NCBI RefSeq assembly: GCF_013363975.1 | Contig: NZ_JABWGN010000003.1 | Coordinates: forward strand, 372,001 to 436,000 | Length of the DNA: 64,000 nucleotides | Source: Nonomuraea montanisoli | GTDB taxonomy: Bacteria; Actinomycetota; Actinomycetes; Streptosporangiales; Streptosporangiaceae | Reading direction: 5' to 3' | In this document: positions 32,532 to 41,108 of the stretch, in pieces | Layout of the letters: the number at the start of each line of letters is the position of its first letter | Position numbering within the stretch: position 1 is the first letter of the stretch | Made by a program: the position numbers and the translations under genes | Notes under the pieces: generated by a model | Told to the model about the DNA's origin: nothing | Database searches by the model: none | What the model saw: only the letters and a program-made list of their open reading frames with translations

Positions 32532-34526
32532 TCAGTCGGCCTGGTCGGCCCTGCCCGCCTTGCCGGCCTTGTTGAGCCGCGCCAGGTAGGCGTTGTAGGC
32601 GTCGAGCTCGGGGTCGCCCCCGCCGCGGTCGGCCCGCCGGTCGGCGCGGCGCCCCTTGCGGTCCTCGTCCTGGTACCACTGCACGGCGATGGCCAGCAGC
32701 ACGATGAGCGTCGGGATCTCGCCGAAGCCCCAGGCGATCGCGCCGCCGTCGCGCTGCTCGTCGATGAGCGGCCCGCCCCAGGTGCGGCCGAGCTGCTCGT
32801 ACCAGTCGGACGCGATGACCGCGCCGGTCATCATCAGCGCGACGCCGAAGAACGCGTGGAACGGCATCGTGACGAACAGCGTCAGCAGCCGGCCCACGTA
32901 CGGCAGCCGGTGCGGGGCCGGGTCGACGCCGATGATGACCCAGAAGAACAGCGACCCGGTGATCAGGAAGTGCAGGGTCATCCAGATGTGCCCGAGGTGC
33001 TCCTCCATCGCCGAGGCGAACAGCGGCGTGAAGTACAGCGCGTACGTCGAGGCGATGAACAGGGCGGTGGCGATGCCCGGATGGGCGGCGACCCGCACGA
33101 AGCGGCTGTGCAGGATCGTGGTCAGCCACTCGCGCGGCCCCCGGTCGCCGCGCCGGACGGCCGGCTTGAGCGCGCGCAGGGCGAGCGTGACCGGCGCGCC
33201 GAGCACGAGGAAGATCGGCACGATCATCGACAGGGTCATGTGCTCGATCATGTGCACGTCGAACATGACCTTGGCGTAGCGGGCCAGGCCGCTCTGCGTG
33301 GCGATGACGAGGATCGCCACGCCCAGGAACCAGGCGGCGGTGCGGCCCCACGGCCAGGCGTCGCCCCGCCGCAGCAGCCTGACCACGCCGGCGGCGTACA
33401 GACCGGCCAGGAGGGCGGCCACGAGGGCGAAGAACAGGTCGAGCCACCACAGCGTGGCGAGGTTGGCCAGGGAGATCGGCGGCGGCACCGGGAAGCCGAG
33501 CAGCTCGAAGGCCCGGTCGGCGGGCAGGCTGACCTCGGGCGGGCGGGTACGCGACAGGGCGACGGCCAGGCCGACGGTCGCGGCCATGAGCAGCGCCTCG
33601 CCGGCCGCGAGCCGGGTGAAGGCGCGCGGCCGGTCCGCGGCGAGCGCGGCGAGCGTGCGCTGCCGGTGCCACCAGCCGACGTAGCCCAGCAGCACGAACG
33701 CGACGACCTTGGCCACCACGAGCACGCCGTACGACGACGTCCACAGGTCGGACACGGCGGAGAGCCGGGCGAGGACGCTGAACACGCCGGACGCGCCGAC
33801 GCCGACGTAGCACCACAGCGCCATCCGGGAGAAGCGGGCGGCGGCGACGTCGAGCCGGGGCTCGCGGCGGACGGCATGGACGGCCACGACGACGAGGCCG
33901 CCCACCCACAGGGCCAGCGCCAGCAGGTGCAGCGACAGGGCGGTGGTGGCCAGGCCGTGGTTGGGCGAGGAGGAGGCGTGCCCGGTGAGCGCCGGCGGCA
34001 GCATGGTGACCAGCGCGAACACCAGCAGCCCGGCCGCCGCGCCGGCGGTGATGGCCCCGCGCGAGAACAGCGAGATGGCCACCGCGAACAGGATGACCAG
34101 GGTCAGCGCGATGCCCTGGCTGGTCTGGGTGGCGTAGGAGCTGAGGTAGTTGCCGCTGGAGACGGCCTGCAGGACGGGCTGCCCCCAGGAGTCGGACACC
34201 TCGAAGACGAGGGTGAGGAACGCGCTGCCGGCCCAGGTCAGGGCGGCCCAGGAGGCGGCCCGGACGTAGCCGGTGGCGCTCGCGCCGAGCATGCCCTTGT
34301 CGTTGGGCAGCAGCGCGGCGGCCGCCAGCAGCAGGCCCACGGTCAGCACGCCGGCGGCGTCCATCGCCAGCTTGGCCAGTGGCAGCCCCCATCGGGTGAC
34401 CGCCCCGGCGTCGGGAAGTCCGGCGATGATCCGCGGGAAGGCCGCACCTCCGGCGATCATGGCGATCACCAGGGCGGCGACCGCCGCTGCCGCCGCCGCG
34501 AGCGCGAGACGCGCGGCTCTGGTCAC
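32532..34526 (-). CDS. CopD-CtaG fusion: copper import/cytochrome c oxidase assembly membrane protein
   Basis: 664 residues and about 15 transmembrane segments. The N-terminal half is CopD-like: LSLHLLALALWVGGLVVVAV and RFSRMALWCYVGVGASGV. The C-terminal half is the caa3-type CtaG domain: HMIEHMTLSMIVPIFLVLGA, HIWMTLHFLITGSLFFWVI and HRLPYVGRLLTLFVTMPFHA, with several His/Met that may carry copper. The C-terminal tail is basic then ends AYLARLNKAGKAG. The GTG start overlaps the stop of the CopC gene (GTGA). Likely delivers copper to cytochrome oxidase. Confidence 0.88.
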   Translation of the reverse strand: MTRAARLALAAAAAAVAALVIAMIAGGAAFPRIIAGLPDAGAVTRWGLPLAKLAMDAAGVLTVGLLLAAAALLPNDKGMLGASATGYVRAASWAALTWAGSAFLTLVFEVSDSWGQPVLQAVSSGNYLSSYATQTSQGIALTLVILFAVAISLFSRGAITAGAAAGLLVFALVTMLPPALTGHASSSPNHGLATTALSLHLLALALWVGGLVVVAVHAVRREPRLDVAAARFSRMALWCYVGVGASGVFSVLARLSAVSDLWTSSYGVLVVAKVVAFVLLGYVGWWHRQRTLAALAADRPRAFTRLAAGEALLMAATVGLAVALSRTRPPEVSLPADRAFELLGFPVPPPISLANLATLWWLDLFFALVAALLAGLYAAGVVRLLRRGDAWPWGRTAAWFLGVAILVIATQSGLARYAKVMFDVHMIEHMTLSMIVPIFLVLGAPVTLALRALKPAVRRGDRGPREWLTTILHSRFVRVAAHPGIATALFIASTYALYFTPLFASAMEEHLGHIWMTLHFLITGSLFFWVIIGVDPAPHRLPYVGRLLTLFVTMPFHAFFGVALMMTGAVIASDWYEQLGRTWGGPLIDEQRDGGAIAWGFGEIPTLIVLLAIAVQWYQDEDRKGRRADRRADRGGGDPELDAYNAYLARLNKAGKAGRADQAD

Positions 34527-35131
34527 GGCCGCTTCTTGCGCATGCTGATGAGGAAGCCGACGCCGATGCCCGCCAGCGCGCCGACGACGACGACCAGCCA
34601 CACGGGGAAGGTGCCGGAGGAGGCGCCGGCCTCCTGGGTCGCGGCCGCCGCGGGAGCGGAGGAGGCCGGGGCCTGCGACTGCGGGGCGGCGGGCTGGGCG
34701 GCGGCCGTCTCGGAAGTCTGAGCGGCGGGCGTCTCAGTGGCGGGGCTCTGCGTCTCGGGCTTGGGGGCGCCCTTGACGGTGAAGGGGATCTCGCCCTCGA
34801 TCGGGTGGCCGTCGGAGGAGACCACGCGGTAGGCGATCGTGTACTTGCCGTCGGGCAGGGTGTCCTTGAGCGCCTGGCGCACCACCGGGCCGTCGGCCTC
34901 GGCCGAGCCGGCCTGGTGCGGGGCGCCGTCGGCGCCGCGGACGATCACGAACGGCATGCGCACCTTGGCGCTGAACTCCAGCTTCACCTTCTCGACGGTC
35001 TTGACCGTGGAGCCCTTGGCCGGGTCGCTGCTCTTGAGCGAGTCGTGCGCCAGCGCGGGCCCGGCGGTCGCGCCGAGCAGGAACAGGGCGGCGAGGAACG
35101 CGGTGATTGCCGCGATCGGGGTTCTTTTCAT
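34523..35131 (-). CDS. CopC-domain copper-binding secreted protein with C-terminal anchor
   Basis: 202 residues. Signal peptide ends GPALA, leaving H29 as the first mature residue, the N-terminal copper-binding His of CopC. LKSSDPAKGSTV and RVVSSDGHPIEGEIPF (second His) are the conserved CopC strands. A Pro/Ala/Thr-rich linker (145-172) leads to a transmembrane helix (FPVWLVVVVGALAGIGVGFL) and a basic tail. Coupled to the downstream CopD-CtaG gene by a four-base overlap. Confidence 0.9.
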   Translation of the reverse strand: MKRTPIAAITAFLAALFLLGATAGPALAHDSLKSSDPAKGSTVKTVEKVKLEFSAKVRMPFVIVRGADGAPHQAGSAEADGPVVRQALKDTLPDGKYTIAYRVVSSDGHPIEGEIPFTVKGAPKPETQSPATETPAAQTSETAAAQPAAPQSQAPASSAPAAAATQEAGASSGTFPVWLVVVVGALAGIGVGFLISMRKKRP

Positions 35132-35175
35132 GGCAACCCCAGGCTACCGACGCCGCCGCCCGGTCCAGACTTCGG

Positions 35176-36459
35176 TCACAGACCCGCGCAGGCGAGCGCG
35201 CGGTGGAAGGCCGCGACGCTTCCCTCGCTGTCGCCGAGCTGCTCCATGCTCTCGGCGGCGGCGTACCACATGCCGGCGACCTGGCGCGAGTCGGGAAGCG
35301 GCAGGAGCCAGTCGCTGACGGCGCGCAGCTCCTCCTGCGCCTCGGGCAGCCGGCCCAGGCCGCCGTACGCGCGGCTGAGCAGCAGGTGGGCCTCCGCCTC
35401 CTGCGCCCGGGCGGTCTTCGGCATCATCTCGACCCCGGCGCGGCCGTGCTGGACGGCCAGCTCGAAGTTGCCCGCCACGACCTCGGTGCGGGCCAGCTCG
35501 GCCTGGGCGTTGGCGCGGTCGAGCGTGCTCGCCGAGGTCTGCGCCAGCTCCTCCTCGGCCCGCACCAGCATCGCGCGCACCTCGTCGACGGCTTCGGGGT
35601 GGAGGCGCAGCTTCACGACGGCGTAGGCCACGCGGGCTCGGGCGAGGTTGCGTGGCTGCCCGTTCTCCGACTGGATCGCCAGGGCCCGCTCGAGGAAGCC
35701 CAGGGACTCCTCGCCATGGCCGGTGTACCTGGCCACGATGGCGGCGTTCCAGCACGCCGCGACGATCGCCCTGGGTGTGCCCAGCATGTCGGCGGCGTTG
35801 AGCAGCTCGGCCGCGAACTGGCGGGCGCGCAGCAGATCGCCGCTGTAGAGGTAGCCGCCGAGCAGGGTCGCGCCCAGCTCGACCAGCCCGTCGGTCCAGG
35901 TCGGACGGGGCGAGACGCCGAGGACCGCCTCGCCCACCTTGATCGCCTCGCTGAGGCGGTCGCTCAGCCGGTAGCAGCGGCACAGGGCGATGGCGACGTT
36001 GATCTGCCGCTCGGCGTCGAGGTCCTCGGTCTGCAGGCGGCGCAGCACGGCGATCGCCTCGCCCAGCTCCCCGCACGCCTCCAGGGCCAGCGCCAGCCCG
36101 TACTCGGTGTCCAGGCGCAGCGACGTCAGGCCGGCCAGGTTGTGGTTCGCCATGAGCTCGGCGAACCTGGTGCGGGCCTCGATCACTTCGCCGTTCTCGA
36201 GAGCGATCCGCGCGTAGCCGAGGGAGAGCTCGATGTCCTCCATCTGCTCGGCGGTCACGCCGTTGAGCAGATAGGACAGCGAGCAGTCCAGCTTCTGGGC
36301 CAGGAGCTCCAGCACGGCCGGGGTCGGGGTACGCTTGCCACTCTCGATCAAGGAGACATAACTGTCCGACAACTCCGGGTGGGCGAGCTGCGCCTGTGAG
36401 AGGCCACGCTGCCGCCTCACCGTCTTGATGCGAAGTCCGACCAGGTCAGATGTGGTCAC
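35176..36459 (-). CDS. XRE helix-turn-helix regulator with TPR domain (RRNPP-like)
   Basis: 427 residues. Residues 5-62 are an XRE helix-turn-helix: RIKTVRRQRGLSQAQLA, SDSYVSLIESGKRTP, AVLELLAQKLDC. The rest (about 75-425) is all-helical with repeated TPR-like pairs such as RYTGHGEESLGFLERALAI and YGGLGRLPEAQEELRAV. This is the architecture of RRNPP peptide-sensing regulators (Rgg, PlcR, NprR). GTG start with GGGAG eight bases upstream. Divergent (58 bases) from a 49-codon gene for a secreted peptide, like rgg-shp pairs. Peptide binding is inference; XRE-TPR regulators without a peptide ligand also exist in actinomycetes. Confidence 0.82.
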   Translation of the reverse strand: MTTSDLVGLRIKTVRRQRGLSQAQLAHPELSDSYVSLIESGKRTPTPAVLELLAQKLDCSLSYLLNGVTAEQMEDIELSLGYARIALENGEVIEARTRFAELMANHNLAGLTSLRLDTEYGLALALEACGELGEAIAVLRRLQTEDLDAERQINVAIALCRCYRLSDRLSEAIKVGEAVLGVSPRPTWTDGLVELGATLLGGYLYSGDLLRARQFAAELLNAADMLGTPRAIVAACWNAAIVARYTGHGEESLGFLERALAIQSENGQPRNLARARVAYAVVKLRLHPEAVDEVRAMLVRAEEELAQTSASTLDRANAQAELARTEVVAGNFELAVQHGRAGVEMMPKTARAQEAEAHLLLSRAYGGLGRLPEAQEELRAVSDWLLPLPDSRQVAGMWYAAAESMEQLGDSEGSVAAFHRALACAGL

Positions 36460-36517
36460 AGCTATCGCTCCCTGAGATGATGACGTCCGAACAACCTAGA
36501 GGCGAGGGAGAACCCCC

Positions 36518-36667
36518 ATGCGCGCGCGCATTGCCCTGTCCGTGCTTTCCGCTTTGGTCACGGCCTTTGTAGTGGTCGGAGGCAATGCTACGGCCGATGC
36601 GGCCGTTTCGTCTCCATCCGATTCGAGCCAGATCTCCGCCTCCTTCTCGGAACCCATCTGCTGCTGA
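36518..36667 (+). CDS. Small secreted peptide precursor, candidate signalling peptide
   Basis: 49 residues: a basic start MRAR, a hydrophobic core (residues 5-21), and a signal peptidase site ADA after residue 28. The mature peptide would be 21 residues, Ser-rich and ending SFSEPICC. GAGGGAG lies six to eight bases before the ATG, and a perfect 11-base terminator stem follows the stop by 27 bases, so the unit looks complete. Divergent from the XRE-TPR regulator. It could be the regulator's pheromone, or another short secreted product; no peptide-modifying enzyme is nearby. Confidence 0.65.
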   Translation: MRARIALSVLSALVTAFVVVGGNATADAAVSSPSDSSQISASFSEPICC

Positions 36668-36694
36668 CCCGCAACCGCTCGCACTGCTGCTTTC

Positions 36695-36724
36695 CCTGTG
36701 TCCGGCACCGCACCCGGACACAGG
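36695..36724. terminator. Perfect 11-base stem terminator after the peptide gene
   Basis: CCTGTGTCCGG (36695-36705) and CCGGACACAGG (36714-36724) with an eight-base loop, between the peptide gene and the convergent PucR gene. Can serve both strands. Confidence 0.8.
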
Positions 36725-36746
36725 TCTCGCTCACCGGCCTTCCGGC

Positions 36747-38423
36747 TCAGCCCGCACGCAGGGCCAGGAAGAAGTCGACCCGGTCGGCCATCGTCGACAG
36801 GTCGCGGCCGGTGAGCTCCTCCACCCTCCCGATCCGGTAGCGCACGGTGTTGACGTGCACGTGCAGCCGTTCCCCGCAGGCGTTCCACGAGCCGGCGCAG
36901 TCGAGGAAGGTGGCGAGCGTCCGCACCAGCTCCGACTGGTGCCGGCGGTCGTAGTCGACGAGCGGCCCGAGCAGCCGGGCGGCGAACGAGCGCCGCACGT
37001 CCCCCGGCACCGTGGCCAGCAGCAGCGCGTGCGTGTAGATCTCGTCGCTGGTCACCACGCCGCCCGAGCGGGCCTCCGCCAGCCGTCTGGCGTGACCGGC
37101 CTCCTCGATGCCGCCCCGCAGGGCCGCGGCCCCGGTCAGCTCGCCGCTGAGCCCGACGCGCAGCCGCCCGTCGGGCAGCGCCGCCAGCACCTCCGCTCCG
37201 CGCCGCAGCCGCTCCGCCAGCTCGCCGGCGCTCGCGCCGCCCAGCGGCACCACCGCCAGCGCGCCCTCCAGCGTCACGCCCGCCGCACCGTCCGGCCGCG
37301 CCCCCGCCACCGCACCGTCCGGCCGCGCCCCCGCCACCGCACCGTCCGGCCGTCTCACCGCCGCCGCGGCCCCCGCCACCGCGCCGTCCGGCCACGTCAC
37401 CGCCACCGCGCGGTCGGCGCCGACCGCCGCGACGACCTCGCGGCCGAGCAGTTCCTCCAGCGCCCGCCCGCCGAGCGTCGCGGGGCCGGGGCCCCGCTCG
37501 GGGACGTCCCCGTGCCGGGTCCGCCGGGGCAGGGTGGCGCTCACCACCGCGTACGGCTCGCCGTCGCCGATGCCGCAGGTGCGCAGCCGGGCGGCGACGA
37601 CGGCCGGGTCGGGCTCGGTGAGGGCGGCCGTGACGAGCTGCTCGGCCAGCCGCCGCTCGACCCGGCGGCCCTCCTCCATCCGGTTGCGTTCGAGCGTGAC
37701 GCAGGCGGCCAGCTCGTGGCCCAGGTCGGTCCGGTCCGTCAGGTCGCCGTCGCAGGCGAGGACCCAGCCCGCCGCCCGCCGGCCGTCGCCGGTCCCGCCC
37801 GGGCCCACGGCGAACAGCGTGTGAGCACCGGAGCGGCAGGGCAGGGCCGGCGCGGTGAGGTAGGCGCGGGCCAGGCCCACGGGGTCGTCCGCCCGTCCGG
37901 CGACCACCTGGCCGCAGGCGGAGACCACGGCGCCGGTGACGCCCAGCTCGGCGGCGGTGAGCGCGAACAGCTCGGTCAGCCCGGCGCCCTCGGCGACGGC
38001 GGCGACGAGCCTGCGGTGACGGCCGAGCGCGTCGCGGGCATCTCGGGCGTCACGGGCGTCGCCGGGCGGGCGGGACGCCGCCAGCTCGGCCAGCGCGCCG
38101 AACGACACCTCCGTGGGCACCTCCAGCAGCGGCAGGCCCGCCTCGGCGCAGGCCGCGACCAGGTCGCCGGGGACGTGGCCGAGCCGTGCCAGGCCGGCGC
38201 CGAGCGCCGCCACCCCGGCCCGCGCGAGCGCCGCGACGAAGGGCGCCGAGTCGGCGGGCCCGTGCCGCCACATGAGCCCGGTCAGCACCAGCTCGCCGCC
38301 CGACAGGTAGCGCCCGGGATCGGGCAGGTCGGTGATGTGGACGCCGCGGAACTCGGTGTCCGGGTCGCCGGTGAGCAGCCCGAGCCGCAGGCTGCCCACC
38401 GCCAGCAGCTCACTGATGCGCAC
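36747..38423 (-). CDS. PucR-family transcriptional regulator (purine catabolism type)
   Basis: 558 residues. N-terminal PucR ligand domain (ISELLAVGSLRLGLL, GVHITDLPDPGRYLSGGELV), a middle GGDEF-like/CdaR region, and the C-terminal helix-turn-helix HVHVNTVRYRIGRVEELTG. A 27-base minisatellite adds RPDGAVAGA repeats in the middle region. GTG start, leaderless: TATATT (38431-38436, minus) lies seven bases upstream. A perfect dyad lies further upstream in the gap shared with the xanthine dehydrogenase subunit gene. Most likely controls purine use genes to its right. Confidence 0.87.
   Translation of the reverse strand: MRISELLAVGSLRLGLLTGDPDTEFRGVHITDLPDPGRYLSGGELVLTGLMWRHGPADSAPFVAALARAGVAALGAGLARLGHVPGDLVAACAEAGLPLLEVPTEVSFGALAELAASRPPGDARDARDARDALGRHRRLVAAVAEGAGLTELFALTAAELGVTGAVVSACGQVVAGRADDPVGLARAYLTAPALPCRSGAHTLFAVGPGGTGDGRRAAGWVLACDGDLTDRTDLGHELAACVTLERNRMEEGRRVERRLAEQLVTAALTEPDPAVVAARLRTCGIGDGEPYAVVSATLPRRTRHGDVPERGPGPATLGGRALEELLGREVVAAVGADRAVAVTWPDGAVAGAAAAVRRPDGAVAGARPDGAVAGARPDGAAGVTLEGALAVVPLGGASAGELAERLRRGAEVLAALPDGRLRVGLSGELTGAAALRGGIEEAGHARRLAEARSGGVVTSDEIYTHALLLATVPGDVRRSFAARLLGPLVDYDRRHQSELVRTLATFLDCAGSWNACGERLHVHVNTVRYRIGRVEELTGRDLSTMADRVDFFLALRAG
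37283..37363. repeat. 27-base in-frame tandem repeat inside PucR gene
   Basis: Units at 37283, 37310 and 37337, the first two identical (theme CCGCACCGTCCGGCCGCG...), the third diverging after 18 bases. Encodes PDGAVAGAR repeats. Confidence 0.75.
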
Positions 38424-38430
38424 TTGGAGG

Positions 38431-38460
38431 AATATACAAGTCCGCAGGTCGAGTGCGGAC
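38431..38460. promoter_or_regulatory. PucR -10 element and perfect dyad in divergent promoter
   Basis: TATATT on the minus strand (38431-38436) ends seven bases before the PucR GTG. Immediately behind it, GTCCGCA (38440-38446) and TGCGGAC (38454-38460) form a perfect inverted repeat with a seven-base centre, over the -35 region. Likely PucR operator. Confidence 0.6.
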
Positions 38461-38516
38461 CCGGATTTCACTCGCCGCGCATTGGAGGGCCGCGGCGGCG
38501 GTGCTCTACTCGAAGG

Positions 38517-40724
38517 ATGACCGAGACCAGCACCGGGACCCGCGCCGCGGTGTGGGGCGTCGGCGCGAGCGCCCCGCGCCCCGACGCGACGCTCAAGGTG
38601 ACGGGCGAGTTCGCCTACGCCTCCGACCTGTGGCTCGACGGCATGGTGTGGGGCGTGACGCTGCGCAGCCCGCACCCGTCGGCGTGGATCCGCTCGATCG
38701 ACCTCGGTCCCGCCCTCGCGATGCCGGGGGTGCTCGCCGTGCTCACCCACGAGGACGTGCCCGGCGAGAAGTTCTACGGCCTCGACGTCAAGGACCAGCC
38801 GGTGCTGGCCGTCGACCAGGTGCGCTACCAGGGCGAGCCGGTGGCGCTGGTGGCCGCCGACCACCCGGAGACGGCGCGGCGGGCCGCTGCGGCGATCGTC
38901 GTGGACTACGAGGTGCGGCCGGCGGTGACGGACCCGCGCGAGTCGCGTGACGTCGTGCGCCACCAGCCGGTGCGGGTGGGCGACACCTTCGAGGCGGAGG
39001 TGGTGGTCACCGGCGAGTACGAGGTCGGCATGCAGGACCAGGCGTTCCTCGGCCCGGAGTCGGGGCTCGCGGTGCCGGCCGAGGACGGCGGCGTCGAGCT
39101 GTACATCGCCACGCAGTGGCTGCACGTGGACCGCGACCAGCTCGCGCCCTGCCTCGGCCTGCCGCCGGAGAAGGTGCGGCTGACGCTGTCGGGCGTGGGC
39201 GGCGCGTTCGGGGCCCGCGAGGACCTGTCGATGCAGGTCCACGCCTGCATGCTGGCGCTGCGGCTGGACCGGCCGGTCAAGATCGTGTACGGGCGGGAGG
39301 AGTCGTTCTTCGGCCACGTCCACCGGCACCCGGCCCGCATGCGCTACGAGCACGGCGCCACCCGCGACGGCCGGCTCGTCTACGTCAAGGCCGACATCCT
39401 GCTCGACGGCGGTGCCTACTGCTCCTCCTCCCCCGCCGTCGTGGGCAACGCGGCCTCGCTCGGGGTCGGGCCGTACGAGGTGCCCAACGTGCGGGTGGAC
39501 GCGACCGGCGTCTACACCAACAACCCGCCGTGCGGGGCGATGCGCGGGTTCGGCGCCGTGCAGGCGTGCTACGCGTACGAGTCGCAGATGGACCGGCTGG
39601 CCGAGGCGTGCGGGCTGTCGCCGGTGGAGATCCGCGTGCGCAACGCGGTCTCCCAGGGCTCGTCGCTCATCACCGGCCAGGTGATCGACTCGCCGGCGCC
39701 GCTGGCCGCGATGCTGCGCGAGCTCGACGCGATGCCACTGCCCGAGCCCGTGCCCCCGGGGCGTTCCGGCGCCGACCTGCGGGGGTTGCCGGGCGGGGTC
39801 TCCCAGACCACCCACGGCGAGTCGGTACGGCGGGGCGTCGGCTACGGCGTCGGCATCAAGAACATCTGCTTCTCCGAGGGCTTCGACGACTACTCGACGG
39901 CCCGGGTGCGGGCGGAGCTGATCGGCGGCGAGCCGCACGTGACCGTCCACACCGCGGCGGCCGAGGTCGGCCAGGGCCTGGTGACGATCCAGGCGCAGAT
40001 CGCGCGCACCGAGCTGGGCGTCGAGCACGTGACCGTGGCGACGGCCGACACCACCGTGGGCTCGGCCGGGTCGTCGTCGGCCTCGCGCCAGTCGTACGTG
40101 ACCGGCGGCGCGGTCAAGGCCGCGTGCGAGGCGGTACGGGCCCGCTTCGAGGGGCTGCCGGCGCGGGAGGCGCTGGAGAAGTTCGGGCCCGTCGAGGAGA
40201 CGCGCGAGTACCGGCACCGCCCGACGTACCCGATGCATCCGGAGACCGGGCAGGGTGACTCGCACACGCAGCTCGCGTTGTGCGTCCACCGGGCCGTGGT
40301 GGACGTGGACGTGGAGCTGGGCCTGGTCAAGGTGGTGGAGCTGGCGGCCGTGCAGGACGTCGGCCGGATCCTCAACCCCGCGGCGCTGGAGGGGCAGATC
40401 CACGGCGGCTCGGCGCAGGGCCTCGGGCTGGCGCTGATGGAGGAGATCCAGGTGCGCGACGGCCGGGTGCTGAACCCGTCGTTCACCGACTACCTGATCC
40501 CCACGATCCTCGACATGCCGCCCATGCGGCTGCGGATCCTGGAGAACCCGGACCCGGCGGCGCCGTACGGGCTGCGCGGCGCGGGCGAGCCGCCGACGCT
40601 GTCGTCCACGCCCGCCATCGCGGCGGCGGTGCGGGCGGCGACGGGACGCGAGTTGACGCGTGTTCCCATCAGACCCGAAGATATCGCCTTGTTCTGGGAC
40701 CGGTCCGATGACGCGGTCCGCTGA
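38517..40724 (+). CDS. Xanthine dehydrogenase-type molybdopterin-binding (large) subunit
   Basis: 735 residues. Molybdenum hydroxylase large subunit; oxidises hypoxanthine/xanthine in purine breakdown if the family guess holds. LSGVGGAFGAREDLSMQVH is the MoCo-binding glycine motif, PCGAMRGFGAVQACYAYE follows, and GLRGAGEPPTL holds the catalytic Glu. The N-terminal a/b hammerhead starts ASAPRPDATLKVTGEFAYA. The FAD and 2Fe-2S subunits that it needs are not adjacent, which is unusual. The neighbouring PucR regulator and NCS2 permease support a purine substrate. Confidence 0.87.
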   Translation: MTETSTGTRAAVWGVGASAPRPDATLKVTGEFAYASDLWLDGMVWGVTLRSPHPSAWIRSIDLGPALAMPGVLAVLTHEDVPGEKFYGLDVKDQPVLAVDQVRYQGEPVALVAADHPETARRAAAAIVVDYEVRPAVTDPRESRDVVRHQPVRVGDTFEAEVVVTGEYEVGMQDQAFLGPESGLAVPAEDGGVELYIATQWLHVDRDQLAPCLGLPPEKVRLTLSGVGGAFGAREDLSMQVHACMLALRLDRPVKIVYGREESFFGHVHRHPARMRYEHGATRDGRLVYVKADILLDGGAYCSSSPAVVGNAASLGVGPYEVPNVRVDATGVYTNNPPCGAMRGFGAVQACYAYESQMDRLAEACGLSPVEIRVRNAVSQGSSLITGQVIDSPAPLAAMLRELDAMPLPEPVPPGRSGADLRGLPGGVSQTTHGESVRRGVGYGVGIKNICFSEGFDDYSTARVRAELIGGEPHVTVHTAAAEVGQGLVTIQAQIARTELGVEHVTVATADTTVGSAGSSSASRQSYVTGGAVKAACEAVRARFEGLPAREALEKFGPVEETREYRHRPTYPMHPETGQGDSHTQLALCVHRAVVDVDVELGLVKVVELAAVQDVGRILNPAALEGQIHGGSAQGLGLALMEEIQVRDGRVLNPSFTDYLIPTILDMPPMRLRILENPDPAAPYGLRGAGEPPTLSSTPAIAAAVRAATGRELTRVPIRPEDIALFWDRSDDAVR

Positions 40725-40787
40725 GGGGCCCGGACCTGCGGCGATCACGCGCCGCGCCGGCCGGGCCGGCGACGGGGAGGTATTCCG

Positions 40788-41021
40788 ATGGCTGACGCGC
40801 GCGAAGCGGCCAAGGCGGAGTTCGAGCGGTTCGACGCCGACGGCGACGGCCTGCTGACGGCGGCCGAGATCCGGCAGGTCAACCAGGCGCTGGGCGGCCA
40901 GGGCGTCACGGACGAGGAGGTCGAGGCGTTCATCGCGGCGGCCGACAGCGACGGCGACGGCCGGATCGGGCTGGAGGAGTTCGTCGCCCTGGTGGGCGGC
41001 GGCCGCCACGAGAAGGCATGA
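40788..41021 (+). CDS. EF-hand calcium-binding protein, calmodulin-like
   Basis: 77 residues with two canonical EF-hand loops: D16-x-D18-G-D20-G ending E27 (DADGDGLLTAAE) and D53-x-D55-G-D57-G ending E64 (DSDGDGRIGLEE). GGGGAGG lies seven bases upstream. Cytosolic; probable Ca2+ sensor or buffer. Located between the xanthine dehydrogenase subunit and the purine permease on the same strand, so possibly co-transcribed. A 13-base direct repeat (41014-41026 and 41049-41061) spans its stop. Confidence 0.9.
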   Translation: MADAREAAKAEFERFDADGDGLLTAAEIRQVNQALGGQGVTDEEVEAFIAAADSDGDGRIGLEEFVALVGGGRHEKA

Positions 41022-41108
41022 TCGCCGCCGCCGGCGGCCGCGGCGAGCAGGCATGATCGCCTCTCTCGCCGGGTAGGGCATCGGCAGTCCCCCTGACCGC
41101 GAGGGGGG

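Noticed and set aside
37283..37363. CRISPR-like repeats in PucR
   Set aside because: Tandem, in frame, no spacers.
36585..38516. Plus-strand open frame running into the xanthine dehydrogenase gene
   Set aside because: Antisense to PucR, low-complexity composition; the real start is the ATG at 38517 where family homology begins.
41014..41061. 13-base direct repeat as an insertion target duplication
   Set aside because: Only 22 bases lie between copies, with no element; probably local duplication.
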